In this document: piece after piece, positions 27,116 through 37,052 of the stretch
How positions within the stretch are numbered: the stretch's first letter is position 1
Layout of the letters: each line of letters begins with the position of its first letter
Assembly (NCBI RefSeq): GCF_000058485.1
Contig: NC_008278.1
Span: 5,450,962-5,514,961, forward strand
Length of the DNA: 64,000 nucleotides
DNA from: Frankia alni ACN14a
GTDB taxonomy: Bacteria > Actinomycetota > Actinomycetes > Frankiales > Frankiaceae
Direction: 5' to 3'
Notes under the pieces: model-generated
Databases searched by the model: none
The model's input: the letters and a program-made list of their open reading frames with translations, nothing else
What the model was told of the DNA's origin: nothing
Position numbers and translations under genes: made by a program

Positions 27116-27574
27116 CTAGAGGGCGGCGAGGGCCTTGAGGTACTCGGCCTGATCGCGGGCGTCGGGGATGTTGTTGACAACCTTCCAGCGCACGACGCCC
27201 TCCTTGTCGATCACGAAGGTGCCACGCACGGAGATGCCGCGCTCCTCGTTGAAGATGCCGTACGCCTTCGCGACCTCGCCGTGCGGCCAGAAGTCGGCGA
27301 GCAGCGGGAACTCGTAGCCCTGCTGCTCGGCCCAGACCTTGTGGGCGAACGGCGAGTCGACGGAGACCGCGAGCACCTGCACGTTGTCGTTCTGGAACGA
27401 GCCGAGGTCGTCGCGGACCGAGCACAGCTCGCCCTGGCAGACGCCGGTGAAGGTCAGCGGGTAGAACAGCAGGACGACGTTCCGCTTGCCGCGGAACTCC
27501 GACAGGGTGATGACCTCGTTGTTCTGGTCCTTCAGCGAGAAGTCCGGGGCGACGGAGCCAACCTCGACGGTCAC
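27116..27574 (-). CDS. ahpE: AhpE-type peroxiredoxin
   Basis: 152 residues from GTG 27574, chosen because gaggaag lies about 7 bases upstream and the length then equals the M. tuberculosis AhpE (Rv2238c). It reduces peroxides. The peroxidatic site is FYPLTFTGVCQGEL, with Cys46. The downstream blocks FPLLADFWPHGEVAKAYG and RGTFVIDKEGVVRW are AhpE-specific. A second Cys occurs at residue 51 (C-x4-C), where M. tuberculosis AhpE has Asp as I recall it. C-x4-C is the arrangement of atypical 2-Cys PrxQ enzymes. Confidence 0.92.
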   Translation of the reverse strand: MTVEVGSVAPDFSLKDQNNEVITLSEFRGKRNVVLLFYPLTFTGVCQGELCSVRDDLGSFQNDNVQVLAVSVDSPFAHKVWAEQQGYEFPLLADFWPHGEVAKAYGIFNEERGISVRGTFVIDKEGVVRWKVVNNIPDARDQAEYLKALAAL

Positions 27575-28180
27575 GGGCGCTTCCTCTCCACGACGATGGG
27601 GCTGCACGAATGACGCTGATCGCAGACGACACGATCACGATGACCGAGCATCGAGGACGATGCGCGGGCCGATCCGGAGGATCACCACAGATCGAATGAT
27701 CGCAACGGCGGGTGGGAACCGAAGCGGACCGGCGAGGGCTCCCACCGGTTCAGGCGCCCCCGCGGATCGGTCCGCCGTCCCAGAAGCCAGCATGCCAGTT
27801 CCGACCGCGAGGAAACCGGCCGGCCAGCCGCGGATGGCCCACACCGAGGCCCGCCGAGCCGCCCCGCTCGCCGCACCGGCCGCCCGGGCGTCGACCGCGA
27901 CCTGCGAGGACACGGTCGACGGCCGGCCCACGCCGAGGAGGAAGGTCCCCCCGGCCGACCGACGTCGATCCATCTGCTTCGGGCCGCCGCTCGGCCACCG
28001 CCTAGACGAAGGTTCACCCGCATTCGATCCCGGCGGAAGGTATCTTTCGCGCTCCCGGGGCACTGATGCGGCGAGTGTTCGCGTTTCCTACGTCAGACTG
28101 GCCTAGTCTGGCCGATCGACACGGGAGCCATCGGCCGGACATGCGCGTAACACGGTGCGTGCTCCGCGTGCGCCACAGGT
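27575..28180. other. Intergenic region with a possible small ORF
   Basis: No certain gene. On the minus strand a 142-codon open frame (28063 to 27635) has a central part with high GC at third positions and an Ala-rich hydrophobic character (WPAGFLAVGTGMLASG), but flanks with poor bias and no ribosome binding site; it may be spurious. An inverted repeat cagact-ggcct-agtctg lies at 28094-28110, a possible operator in the promoter of the gene at 28181. Confidence 0.4.
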
Positions 28181-28828
28181 ATGGACACCGATGAGGGCAG
28201 GACCACCTTGACCAATCAGAGTGCGACCCCGCACGGTTACCCCGAACCGCACGGCTACCCCGCGCAGGAACCCCACCCGATCGACGGTCCGGGCACCTCG
28301 ACCGGCGGCTTCCCGATCTACGCCTTCCGCGAGTCGCTGCCCGGCCCCGAGCCCGAGCAAGGCTACCCCGCGACCCCCGACTACGGCCTGCCCGGCCCGG
28401 ACGGGCGGCCCGGCCTCCCGGACTCCTTCGGCGGGGCGGGGGTGCTCGGCAAACACCGCAACCCCTTCGCCGTCTGGCTGGGTCTGCCCCTGATCACCCT
28501 TGGGGTCTACTACTTCGTGTGGGTTTACAGGACGAACCGGGAGCTGGGTGAGTACGACCGGCGTATCCAGGTCAACCCGGCCCTGTCCCTGCTGGCGTTC
28601 CTCGTCGGATGGCTGGTCCTGGTGCCGCCGTTCGTCGCCGCCTGGCGGCTGGGCACCCGCACGCGCACGGCCCAGCATGCCGCCGGGGTGCCGGAGACGA
28701 ACCCGGTGCTCGCGTTCGTGCTGTTCCTGATCGGCTTCGGGCCGCTGTTCCTCCAGCTCGAACTCAATCGGCTCTGGGACCGCTACCCGGGGGCCGTCGA
28801 GGGCCAGCAGGTGCCGCTGTACCGGTGA
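28181..28828 (+). CDS. DUF4234-type membrane protein
   Basis: 215 residues from ATG 28181, or 206 from TTG 28208, which has gagggcagga upstream and may be the true start. The N-terminal 85 residues are a Pro/Gly/Tyr-rich cytoplasmic region (GYPEPHGYPAQEPHP). The domain that follows has a hydrophobic helix (NPFAVWLGLPLITLGVYYFV), a charged WVYRTNRELGEYDRRIQVNP segment typical of DUF4234, and two more helices. Its function is unknown. The gene lies between ahpE and DUF3052, facing the latter. Confidence 0.8.
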   Translation: MDTDEGRTTLTNQSATPHGYPEPHGYPAQEPHPIDGPGTSTGGFPIYAFRESLPGPEPEQGYPATPDYGLPGPDGRPGLPDSFGGAGVLGKHRNPFAVWLGLPLITLGVYYFVWVYRTNRELGEYDRRIQVNPALSLLAFLVGWLVLVPPFVAAWRLGTRTRTAQHAAGVPETNPVLAFVLFLIGFGPLFLQLELNRLWDRYPGAVEGQQVPLYR

Positions 28829-28995
28829 GCCCGCGAGGGGGAGAGGGGCGGGGCCCGGCTGGCCCGGTTCGGTTCCCTCAGGTTCAGGTTCCCCTGGGGC
28901 CGCGCGCGGGCGGCGCAGGTCCCGACCCGGCCCGGACGCGGGCATGACTCGACGGCGCCCGGCCCCACGGGCCGCCGGACGCCCTCGCGCCGGCC

Positions 28996-29433
28996 TCAGC
29001 GGTGCCGCACGCGCTGCGACTTCGGCGCCGCCAGCCGCTGGCCCGACCACTCCTGCGCGACGCTCAGCGTGCTGGTCTGCACCAGACCCGCGGTGGGCAC
29101 CGCGTCCAGCACGTCGCTCGGCGCGACGTGGCCGTCCCGTCCGGCCTTGGGGGTGAGCAACCAGATCACCCCCTCGTCGGACAGCTGGCGGCGCGCGTCG
29201 ATCAGCGCGTTGGCCAGATCCCCGTCGTCCTCCCGCCACCACAGCAGGACGATGTCGACGACGTCGTCAGAGTCCTCGGGGACCAGCTCCGTCCCGCTGG
29301 CGCTGGTCACCGCGTCCAGCAGGTCCTGGGCGATGTCATCGTCCTCGTTGAGCGACTGCACCTGGGTCCCGGCGGAGACTCCCAGTCGCTCCGCCCGGCG
29401 CTGACCCTCGGCGTTCGCCGCGGTCGGACTCAC
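28996..29433 (-). CDS. DUF3052 family protein (Rv2239c-like)
   Basis: 145 residues, acidic and soluble. It begins SPTAANAEGQRRAERLGV and has VDIVLLWWREDDGDLANALID and GVIWLLTPKAGRDGHV, matching actinobacterial DUF3052 (M. tuberculosis Rv2239c). That gene sits between ahpE and aceE in mycobacteria, as it does here, which supports orthology. No biochemical role is established for the family. A small C-terminal basic tail (PKSQRVRHR) is present. Confidence 0.88.
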   Translation of the reverse strand: MSPTAANAEGQRRAERLGVSAGTQVQSLNEDDDIAQDLLDAVTSASGTELVPEDSDDVVDIVLLWWREDDGDLANALIDARRQLSDEGVIWLLTPKAGRDGHVAPSDVLDAVPTAGLVQTSTLSVAQEWSGQRLAAPKSQRVRHR

Positions 29434-29674
29434 CCTGCGCTACCTCCCGTTCGTGTGTGACGCTCCGCGAGAGCCGCGGAGACGCCCCGTGCGTGAGCGC
29501 ACCGGTGCGATGGGGTCCATCACCCGGTGCGTCTCGACCTAGTCCACCGGACCGCCCGGTGACTGCGCAAGTGCCACGCCGTCGGTTGTGGACCGATGAC
29601 GGCGTGGTCGACGTGCGGCGACTCCCCGCCGGTACCCGCAACGGGCCTCGATCATTCCCTCGCCGGACGCTCGA

Positions 29675-30091
29675 TCATCCCGTCAGCAGGGACAGCCGGA
29701 CCGTTCGGTCGGGGTTGTCCACGTTGAGATCGACCAGCGCGATCGACTGCCAGGTGCCGAGCGCGAGCCGACCATCGAGCACCGGGACCGTCAGCGTCGG
29801 CGGGATGAACGCCGGCATGACGTGGGATCGGCCGTGGCCGGGCGAGCCGTGCGCGTGGCGCCACCGGCCGTCGGCGGGCAGCAGCTCGGCGAGCGCCGCG
29901 AGCAGGTCGGGGTCGCTGCCGGAGCCCAGCTCGAGGATGGCCAGCCCGGCGGTGGCATGCGGCACGAACACCGACAGCAGGCCATCACCGGAATCAGTGA
30001 CGAACTCCACTGCGTCGGGGGTGAGGTCGACCACACGCTCCTGGCGGCCGGTGTGCACGGACAGCGTCGTGGTCTTCATCCGGGTGTCCAT
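29675..30091 (-). CDS. YjbQ/UPF0047 family protein
   Basis: 138 residues; ATG 30091 or the in-frame ATG at 30079 (MKTTTLSVHTG) may be the start. It contains LLSVFVPHATAGLAI and the metal-site block AHGSPGHGRSHVMPAF, with GTWQSIALVDLNVDN at the end. This is the YjbQ (UPF0047) family, which forms trimers binding divalent metal and has weak thiamine-phosphate synthase activity in complementation assays. It lies between DUF3052 and aceE, divergent from aceE. Any link to ThiE at 57 kb or to TPP-dependent AceE is speculative. Confidence 0.88.
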   Translation of the reverse strand: MDTRMKTTTLSVHTGRQERVVDLTPDAVEFVTDSGDGLLSVFVPHATAGLAILELGSGSDPDLLAALAELLPADGRWRHAHGSPGHGRSHVMPAFIPPTLTVPVLDGRLALGTWQSIALVDLNVDNPDRTVRLSLLTG

Positions 30092-30466
30092 CAGGGTGAT
30101 TGTCTACCAGGCGGGGGCCGTTCACCGGCTGCGGCGCGGACGACATGTCGACAACGCCACGCGTATCGCCCGATTCTCTACTCGAAAGTAACCAAGGCGT
30201 GCGTGACGAGGTCGCGCGAACGGAGCACGATGGGACCAAGGCGTGTTCGCCCGCCGGGTCCCGCCTCGGCCGATGGGAGTCGGTCGATCACCCGCAGCGG
30301 CACGCCGGAGGAGAAGGTGACGAGCGGCCAGGACGCGGCGATGCATCGATCATGCGGGTTCCCGCATCCCCGTGCACGTGAAGTGACACATGGGCCGGCG
30401 GACGCACGAGGAGGATCTTCTCGAGCGGCACCGGCGGCCCCGGAAGCTTGAGGAGCAGGAGAAGGC
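30092..30466. other. Divergent promoter region between yjbQ and aceE
   Basis: No gene is seen. The AT-richer patch at 30165-30200 (cgattctctactcgaaagtaacc) is the likeliest place for the aceE promoter. Several short Arg-rich frames cross the region without codon bias. The aceE ribosome binding site ggagaagg lies at its end. Confidence 0.5.
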
Positions 30467-33247
30467 GTGGCGCAGGACACAACCCGGAAGTTCTCGGTCA
30501 TCACCGACGGGCTGCCGAGTCAGCTGCCGGACATCGACCCCTCGGAGACCAACGAGTGGCTGGAGTCACTCGACGCGGTCATCGAGGAGTCCGGCCGCGG
30601 CCGGGCCCGCTTCCTCATGCTGAAGCTCCTCGAACGAGCCCGTGAGAAGGCGGTCGGCGTTCCCGGCCTGACCAGCACGGACTACATCAACACGATCCCG
30701 CCGGAGCGCGAGCCCTGGTTCCCCGGCGACGAACATGTCGAGCGCCGCATCCGGGCGTATATCCGGTGGAACGCGGCCATCATGGTCAGCCGCGCGAACC
30801 GGCCCGAGTTCAACGTCGGCGGCCACATCGCCACCTACGCGTCGAGCGCGAGCCTGTACGAGGTCGGATTCAACCATTTCTTCCGCGGCAAGGACCACCT
30901 GAGCTCCTCCCCGGGAAGCGACTCGGGTGACCAGATCTTCATCCAGGGGCACGCCTCGCCGGGCATCTACGCCCGCGCGTTCCTGGAAGGCCGGTTGACG
31001 GAGTCCCAGCTCGACGCCTTCCGTCGGGAAAGCGAGTCGGGCGGGCTGTCGTCCTACCCGCACCCGCGGCTCATGCCCGACTTCTGGGAGTTCCCCACCG
31101 TGTCGATGGGCCTCGGCCCGATCGACGCCATCTATCAGGCACGCTTCAACCGTTACCTGCTCAACCGCCAGATCAAGGACACCTCGAACAGCAGGGTGTG
31201 GGCGTTCCTCGGCGACGGCGAGATGGACGAGCCGGAGTCGATCGGGGCGCTCGGCGTCGCCGCCCGCGAGGAGCTCGACAATCTGATCTTCGTGGTGAAC
31301 TGCAACCTGCAGCGCCTCGACGGCCCGGTCCGCGGCAACGGCAAGATCATGCAGGAGCTGGAGTCGCTGTTCCGCGGCGCCGGCTGGAATGTGATCAAGG
31401 TTGTCTGGGGTCGCGACTGGGACCCGCTGCTGGCCAAGGACACCGACGGCACCCTCGTCCACCGGATGAACACCACCCCGGACGGGCAGTTCCAGACCTA
31501 CACGACGTCCTCGGGCGAGTACATCCGCGAGCACTTCTTCGGCGCGGACGCCCGGCTGCGCCGCATGGTCGCCGACCTCGCCGACGACGACCTGCGCAAG
31601 CTCTCCCGTGGCGGCCACGACTACCGCAAGCTCTACGCGGCCTACAAGGCGGCCACCGAGCACACCGGTCAGCCCACGGTCATCCTCGCCCACACCATCA
31701 AGGGCTGGACGCTGGGCAAGGACTTCGAGGCCCGCAACGCCACCCACCAGATGAAGAAGCTGACCAAGGCGGAGCTCAAGGAGTTCCGCGACCGGCTCTA
31801 CCTGGAGATCCCGGACTCGGCGCTGGCCGGGGACCTGCCCCCCTACTACCACCCGGGGCCGGACTCCGAGGAGATCCAGTACATGCGGGAGCGCCGGGCC
31901 TCGCTCGGCGGGTCGATGCCGCGGCGCGTCGTGCGGGCCAAGCCGCTCCCCCAGCCGCCCGCGAAGATCTTCGACGAGCTGCGCAAGGGCTCGGGCAAGC
32001 AGCCCGTCGCCACGACCATGGCGTTCGTCCGGCTGCTCAAGGACCTCATGAAGACCAAGGAGATGGGCGCACGGTTCGTGCCGGTCATCCCCGACGAGGC
32101 CCGCACCTTCGGCATGGACGCCATGTTCCCGACGGCGAAGATCTACTCGCCGCACGGGCAGCGTTACGAGGCCGTCGACCGCGAGCTGCTGCTGTCCTAC
32201 CAGGAGTCCGAGTCCGGCCAGATGCTGCACGAGGGCATCAGCGAGGCCGGCTCGATGGGCTCGGTGATCGCCGCCGCGACCTCGTACTCCACCCACGCGC
32301 AGTACATGATCCCGGTCTACGTCTTCTACTCGATGTTCGGGTTCCAGCGCACCGGTGACCAGATGTGGGCGCTCGGCGACCAGCTCGGCCGCGGCTTCCT
32401 GCTCGGCGCCACCGCCGGGCGGACCACGCTCAACGGCGAGGGCCTGCAGCACCAGGACGGCCACTCGCTGCTGCTCGCCTCGACCAACCCGGCCTGCGTC
32501 GCCTACGACCCGGCCTTCGCGTTCGAGGTCTCGCACATCGTCCGCGACGCCCTGGACCGGATGTACGGCGAGCGTGACGAGAACGTCTTCTACTACCTCA
32601 CCGTCTACAACGAGCCCGTTCCGCAGCCGGCCGAGCCGGCCGGCCTCGACCCGGCGCAGATCATCGCGGGCATGTACCGGTTCCGGCCGGCCGAGGAGCT
32701 CGTCGGCGGCCTGCCCAGCGGCGGCGCCGAGGGTGGCTCGGGGCCGCGGGCGCAGTTGCTGGCCAGCGGCACGTCCATCCACTGGGCGCTCACCGCGCAG
32801 GAGATCCTCGCCGCCGACTTCGGCGTCGCCGCCGACGTGTGGTCGGTGACCTCGTGGAACGAGCTGCGCCGGGAGGCCCTCGACTGCGAGCGGGCCAACC
32901 TGCTCAACCCCGAGGCCGACGACGCCGTGCCGTACGTGACCCGCATCCTCGACGGCGCCCCCGGCCCCGTCGTGGCGGTCTCCGACTGGATGCGCGCGGT
33001 GCCCGACCAGATCTCCCGCTGGGTGCCGCAGGCGTTCACCTCGCTCGGCACCGACGGCTACGGGCGCTCCGACACCCGGCTGGCGCTGCGCCGGCACTTC
33101 AAGGTCGACGCCGAGTCGGTCGTCGTCGCCGCCCTGGAGTCCCTGGTCCGGGCCGGCGAGGTCAAGGCCAGCCTGGTCGAGGACGCGATCCGCCGCTTCG
33201 GCCTGCGCGACGACGACGACGCCGTCGGCGGCACCGACGCCGGCTGA
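30467..33247 (+). CDS. aceE: Pyruvate dehydrogenase E1 component (homodimeric)
   Basis: 926 residues from GTG 30467, with ggagaagg upstream. It decarboxylates pyruvate with thiamine diphosphate and passes acetyl to the E2 lipoyl domain in the pyruvate dehydrogenase complex. The TPP/Mg site is at about 247-285: [14 protein letters not shown] and [12 protein letters not shown]. Other AceE hallmarks are [55 protein letters not shown], and [16 protein letters not shown]. The length fits homodimeric actinobacterial AceE. It is transcribed alone, with a strong hairpin behind it. No E2 or E3 gene is nearby, as in other actinobacteria. Confidence 0.97.
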   Translation: MAQDTTRKFSVITDGLPSQLPDIDPSETNEWLESLDAVIEESGRGRARFLMLKLLERAREKAVGVPGLTSTDYINTIPPEREPWFPGDEHVERRIRAYIRWNAAIMVSRANRPEFNVGGHIATYASSASLYEVGFNHFFRGKDHLSSSPGSDSGDQIFIQGHASPGIYARAFLEGRLTESQLDAFRRESESGGLSSYPHPRLMPDFWEFPTVSMGLGPIDAIYQARFNRYLLNRQIKDTSNSRVWAFLGDGEMDEPESIGALGVAAREELDNLIFVVNCNLQRLDGPVRGNGKIMQELESLFRGAGWNVIKVVWGRDWDPLLAKDTDGTLVHRMNTTPDGQFQTYTTSSGEYIREHFFGADARLRRMVADLADDDLRKLSRGGHDYRKLYAAYKAATEHTGQPTVILAHTIKGWTLGKDFEARNATHQMKKLTKAELKEFRDRLYLEIPDSALAGDLPPYYHPGPDSEEIQYMRERRASLGGSMPRRVVRAKPLPQPPAKIFDELRKGSGKQPVATTMAFVRLLKDLMKTKEMGARFVPVIPDEARTFGMDAMFPTAKIYSPHGQRYEAVDRELLLSYQESESGQMLHEGISEAGSMGSVIAAATSYSTHAQYMIPVYVFYSMFGFQRTGDQMWALGDQLGRGFLLGATAGRTTLNGEGLQHQDGHSLLLASTNPACVAYDPAFAFEVSHIVRDALDRMYGERDENVFYYLTVYNEPVPQPAEPAGLDPAQIIAGMYRFRPAEELVGGLPSGGAEGGSGPRAQLLASGTSIHWALTAQEILAADFGVAADVWSVTSWNELRREALDCERANLLNPEADDAVPYVTRILDGAPGPVVAVSDWMRAVPDQISRWVPQAFTSLGTDGYGRSDTRLALRRHFKVDAESVVVAALESLVRAGEVKASLVEDAIRRFGLRDDDDAVGGTDAG

Positions 33248-33260
33248 GCCACCCGCCCGG

Positions 33261-33350
33261 CCGGGCCAGCACGCCGAGCCGGGCCAGCACGCCGGGCCGG
33301 GCCAGCACGCCGGGCTGAGTGACCACGCCCGGCTGGGCCACCACGCCGGC
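33261..33350. repeat. 18-bp tandem repeat after aceE
   Basis: Five copies of an 18-base unit of the form ccgggccagcacgccggg start at 33261, 33279 and 33297 (near-identical), followed by two degenerate copies. It lies in the aceE 3' untranslated region before the terminator. Confidence 0.75.
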
Positions 33351-33374
33351 CGGCCTGCGGGCCGACCGACCCAT

Positions 33375-33424
33375 GGCGGGCCCGGGGTGGACGACCTGAC
33401 CAGGCCGTCCACCCCGGGCCCGCC
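33375..33424 (+). terminator. Long perfect hairpin, aceE terminator
   Basis: A perfect 19-bp inverted repeat: ggcgggcccggggtggacg (33375-33393) and its complement (33406-33424), with a 12-base loop. The sequence that follows, ggtctttccg, contains a short T run. It is the strongest hairpin seen in the window and fits aceE transcript termination. Confidence 0.85.
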
Positions 33425-34331
33425 GGTCTTTCCGCGGCCGGGGCGACGCCCGGTCCCACCCCTCGGGGGGAGGCGACGGCGGCGGCGCCGGCCGGCCCGG
33501 CACCCCCGGTCCACCCCGGCAGGGGTGCCACCATCGGAGGGTCGCGACGCGGCGCGCCACCCCCGGTCCCACCCCCGCGCGGAGGCACCCCCTGCCGGCG
33601 CCGGCCATCATCACCCGCCGGTGCCGGCACTCCCGGGGAAAACGCCGCCCAAGCGGGCCCCGGCCCAGCCGGAGGCCGCCGGCCGGGCCGATACCGGCCC
33701 GGCCGTGGTGTCACGAGCCTCACCCCGGCCGGGCGCGGCGGCGGCGCGCCGGTGCGCACCGGCGTCGGTGTCGCCCTGCGTGACCAGGGTGGCCGACACC
33801 GACGTGCCAGACCGCCTCCGGCAGCCATGCCGATCCGTCCTGGGCCCGCACTGGCACGGCCGTGCCACCACCGTCATGCCCCGCCTAAAGGCACAACGAG
33901 TTCCACATCGGGGCCGCAAACACTAGTCTCACGGAGGTGACATCGGGAGATCGGCGACGCGGCGTACCACGCCGCGGACCCCACGCAGGCGGCACTCCCC
34001 GCGTACGCCGCCCCGCGCAGCTACGGTGTCGGAGAGCGACGAGATGTGGCCTGCCTGGTACGCGAGACCATGAAGTGATCAGGTACGGTCGCCGCATCCG
34101 CCGCGCCGCCCATGATCCGGCCGGTGACGGGACGTCCGGCCGGTTCACCCGCACGGATTCGGACGACGGCTGCCCGGCGCAGGCCGCGACGGTCGAGGAG
34201 GACGAGGTGAACGGTGTCACGACGACCCCCACACTCGCGGTGGCACCATCCGCGCCGTGGCCGGGCAGGCTCGCGGTGACCCCGCGGCGATCCGTGTGCG
34301 CCGGGGCCCCCACCAGCGGCGGGCGGGCGGC
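33425..34331. other. Low-complexity intergenic region with possible leader ORF
   Basis: About 900 bases of extremely G/C-biased DNA with short inverted repeats (for example ggcacccc at 33499-33506 and ggggtgcc at 33522-33529) and no credible long gene. From 33880 the composition becomes ordinary. The sequence gaggagg at 34196-34202 precedes a GTG at 34207, giving a 42-codon frame that ends in ATGA overlapping the start at 34332. It could be a small leader gene, but its codon use is only moderately convincing. Confidence 0.45.
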
Positions 34332-35168
34332 ATGATCCTGCGAGCCCGCCGCATCGAACGGCTGGAGGAGCATCCCAACCTGCGAGGGATCCTCGGGATC
34401 CTCGCCCAGCTCGTGCACACCACCGACGCCGAGCTCGGCTCGCTCGCCGCGGCCTGGCGCAACTCCGGCTACCTGGCCGCCGCCCGGGACAAGGCGCTGG
34501 CGCCCGACTCGCCGCTGATCGTCGAGGTGCTGGCCGCGTTCGACGCTCTGAGCGCCATCTACGCCGACGACCTCGCCGGCGCCGACTACGTCACCGTCGA
34601 GCCGTCGGTCGCGGCCACCGCGCTGCGCGCGATGCGCGACGCCGTCGCCGCCTCCTACGCGCGGCCCATCCTCGGCCGCGCCGAGTACGCCGCGCTCATG
34701 CGGCCCTGGCGCGCGGTGTACCCGCGGGCGCGCTCGCACGAGCCCGACCTCGGCCCGGCCGCCGCGGACGTCAAGCGGGTCCTCGCCGCGCTGCCGGTCC
34801 TCGCCGGCCGCTGCCACGACCCGGACAGCCTGGAGGTCTTCGACGGGCTGCTGGTCAGCGCCCTGACCCGGGACGACTCCGCCCACCAGCAGGCCATGGA
34901 CGCCGCGTTCGCGAGCGCCGTGGTGACCGGTCGCCGACGGGTGTGGACGCTGGTGCGCCGCAGTGCCGCCGAGGGGTTCTGGCGGCTGTGCCCGGACTGC
35001 CGCGGCAAGCGCGCCGCCACCGACTCCAGCGAGGACCACCGGGTCATGGAGCTGTGCGCCGACCTGGCCTGCGCGCTGCTCGTCGAGGACCTCCTCGACT
35101 CCTCCCAGTTCACGCAGCTCACCCGCCCGCTGCACACGCTCATCCCGCTCCAGCACCGCGGCGGCTGA
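34332..35168 (+). CDS. Hypothetical protein with C-terminal CPDC motif
   Basis: 278 residues from ATG 34332 (MILRARRIERLEEH). It is mostly alpha-helical and Ala-rich. Near the C-terminus RLCPDCRGKRAATDSSEDH carries a CPDC pair, followed by MELCADLACALLVEDLL with two more Cys, so a metal or structural disulfide site is possible. There is no signal peptide or membrane helix. The start overlaps the end of a short upstream frame by 4 bases. I do not recognise the family. It lies between aceE and the PAP2/kinase gene. Confidence 0.7.
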   Translation: MILRARRIERLEEHPNLRGILGILAQLVHTTDAELGSLAAAWRNSGYLAAARDKALAPDSPLIVEVLAAFDALSAIYADDLAGADYVTVEPSVAATALRAMRDAVAASYARPILGRAEYAALMRPWRAVYPRARSHEPDLGPAAADVKRVLAALPVLAGRCHDPDSLEVFDGLLVSALTRDDSAHQQAMDAAFASAVVTGRRRVWTLVRRSAAEGFWRLCPDCRGKRAATDSSEDHRVMELCADLACALLVEDLLDSSQFTQLTRPLHTLIPLQHRGG

Positions 35169-35238
35169 ACGCCCGCGCCCGCGGCGGCCAGCGCCGGGCC
35201 TGCGGACGCCCGGGGCGCCGGCCGCCGGGCGTCGCGGC

Positions 35239-36903
35239 TCAGCTGTCGCCGGGGCGGCGCGGGCGGTAGACGATCAGCCGGGCACCGCTCGGAGTGATCA
35301 CGATCCGCTCGACCCCCTCGGTGACCTCGCCGTCACAGGCGAAGGGCAGCGGCCCGGGCTGGCGGGAGGAGATCAGCACCCGCTCCACCGTGCGCTGCTC
35401 GTACACCCGGCTGCGGCCGAGCCGGCCGGTGAGGACCGCCCCCACCAGCCGCAGCCGGGCCAGCGGCGCCGACGCGTCGACGATCCGCAGGTCAAGCAGG
35501 CTCTCGTCGAGCCGGTTGCGGTAGGTCGGGGCGAAGCCGTCGGGGCGGTACACCCCGTTGCCGACGAAGATCAGCCAGACCCGACGGGGCTCGGAGTCGA
35601 TCTCCACCTCGAACGGCGGCTCGTGGCGCAGGATCCAGCAGAGCGCAATGATCATCGCGGGCCACTTGCCGATGCGCCGCTCGAACTTCTCCCGCACGGC
35701 CACCATGTCGGGATAGCCGCCGAGGCTGGCGGTGTTCACGAAGATCCGGGAGAACCGGTCGAACACCGCGGAGATGCCGTCGGCCCGACCGAGGTCGACG
35801 GCGACCGCCGCCCCCTCACGGATCGCCTGCACCGAGTCCCCGGCGCCGACCAGGCCCAGGTCGGCGGCGAAGTGGTTGAGCGTGCCCGCCGGGAAGACCG
35901 CCAGCGGCATGCCGCGGGCCAGCGCCACCTGCGCGGCCGCGTTGATGCTTCCGTCGCCGCCGGCGATGCCCAGCACCCTCGACGACGACGCGGCGCCGGC
36001 CAGCGCGGCGGCCATGTCGTCGGCCGGTCCGACCTCGACGACCTCCGCCCGGGGCAGGTCGGCGCGCAGCACGGCGAGCAGATCGGCGTGGTTGCCCTGG
36101 CCGGAACGCGCGTTGACGACGACGGTGAGGCCGTCACCCTCGGGCAGCGCCGGCGCCCAGGCCGACGCCGGGCTCGCCCGCGCCGGCACCCAGGGCCGCC
36201 GCGGCATCACCTTCGTGGTCAGCAGGCCCGCGCCGACGCCCAGCAGGATCCCCGCGGCCACGTCCCCGGGGTAGTGCACCCCGACGTAGACGCGGGAGAA
36301 CGCCACGGTGGCGGCGAGGGCGGCCACCGGCACCGCCACCCCGGGGGCGTCGAGGGCGACCCCGGTCGCGAAGGCGGCGGCGGAGGCCGCGTGCCCGGAC
36401 GGGAACGAAAAGGTCGTCAGGTCGCGGGAGAGCCGGCGTAGCGGCGGGATGCCGTGCGTCGGCGGGCGGTCGCGGCGGAACACCAGCTTGGCCGGCCCGT
36501 TGGCCAGGACGCTGGCGACGCCGAGCCCGATCAGGCCCCGGGCCGCAGCCGGGCGGCGGCGCCCCTTGCTGGCCCCCAGCGCCCCCGCCACACCCCACCA
36601 CAGCAGACCGTGGTCGGCGGCATGCGACAGCCGCGGCAGGACCGGGTCGAGCAGCGGGCGCCCGCCGGCGAGCGCGGTGAACAGGGAGCGGTCCGCCCGG
36701 GTGAACGCCTGCACGAAGCTGCGGCCGAGGGCGATGTCGCGGCGCATGAGCAGGCGCGCCCGGCGCCCGACCGGACTCGCGGCCGACGGCAGGCCGCCGC
36801 CCGACCCGCGGGACACCTCCGCCCGCCACCGGTCGGCCAGGCCGGTCCCCCGCGCCACTCCGACAATCCCCCGCACAGACCCGCCCGCCGATCTCGCCGT
36901 CAC
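35239..36903 (-). CDS. Bifunctional PAP2 phosphatase / diacylglycerol kinase-like lipid enzyme
   Basis: 554 residues. Residues about 90-230 are a membrane PAP2 domain with all three phosphatase motifs: KLVFRRDRPP, SFPSGHAASAA, and SRVYVGVHYPGD. Residues about 255-540 are a diacylglycerol/sphingosine kinase-type domain: GDGLTVVVNARSGQGNH, GIAGGDGSINAAAQVAL (nucleotide loop), and FPAGTLNHFAADLGL. The fused pair suggests removal of a lipid phosphate and phosphorylation of a lipid alcohol at the membrane, for example in polyprenyl phosphate or phosphatidic acid turnover. The substrates are unknown. The first 50 residues are Arg-rich, and a later start is possible. Confidence 0.9.
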   Translation of the reverse strand: MTARSAGGSVRGIVGVARGTGLADRWRAEVSRGSGGGLPSAASPVGRRARLLMRRDIALGRSFVQAFTRADRSLFTALAGGRPLLDPVLPRLSHAADHGLLWWGVAGALGASKGRRRPAAARGLIGLGVASVLANGPAKLVFRRDRPPTHGIPPLRRLSRDLTTFSFPSGHAASAAAFATGVALDAPGVAVPVAALAATVAFSRVYVGVHYPGDVAAGILLGVGAGLLTTKVMPRRPWVPARASPASAWAPALPEGDGLTVVVNARSGQGNHADLLAVLRADLPRAEVVEVGPADDMAAALAGAASSSRVLGIAGGDGSINAAAQVALARGMPLAVFPAGTLNHFAADLGLVGAGDSVQAIREGAAVAVDLGRADGISAVFDRFSRIFVNTASLGGYPDMVAVREKFERRIGKWPAMIIALCWILRHEPPFEVEIDSEPRRVWLIFVGNGVYRPDGFAPTYRNRLDESLLDLRIVDASAPLARLRLVGAVLTGRLGRSRVYEQRTVERVLISSRQPGPLPFACDGEVTEGVERIVITPSGARLIVYRPRRPGDS

Positions 36904-37052
36904 GCCGGCACCGTACCCGCCCAGGGGGTCGCCGGATCAATCTGGACGAAACCTCACAGCCGCGGGCCACGACGCCCCGCCGGCGGCCGGCCGGTCAGAC
37001 CCGGCGGGACGTGCCGCTCAGCCGCTCAGGCCGGCCGGTCAGACCCGGACGG

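Noticed and set aside
30566-33514. 982-codon minus-strand open frame opposite aceE
   Set aside because: It is the mirror of the aceE gene, with a composition dominated by Val/Gly/Arg and no domain; long antisense frames are expected in very GC-rich DNA.
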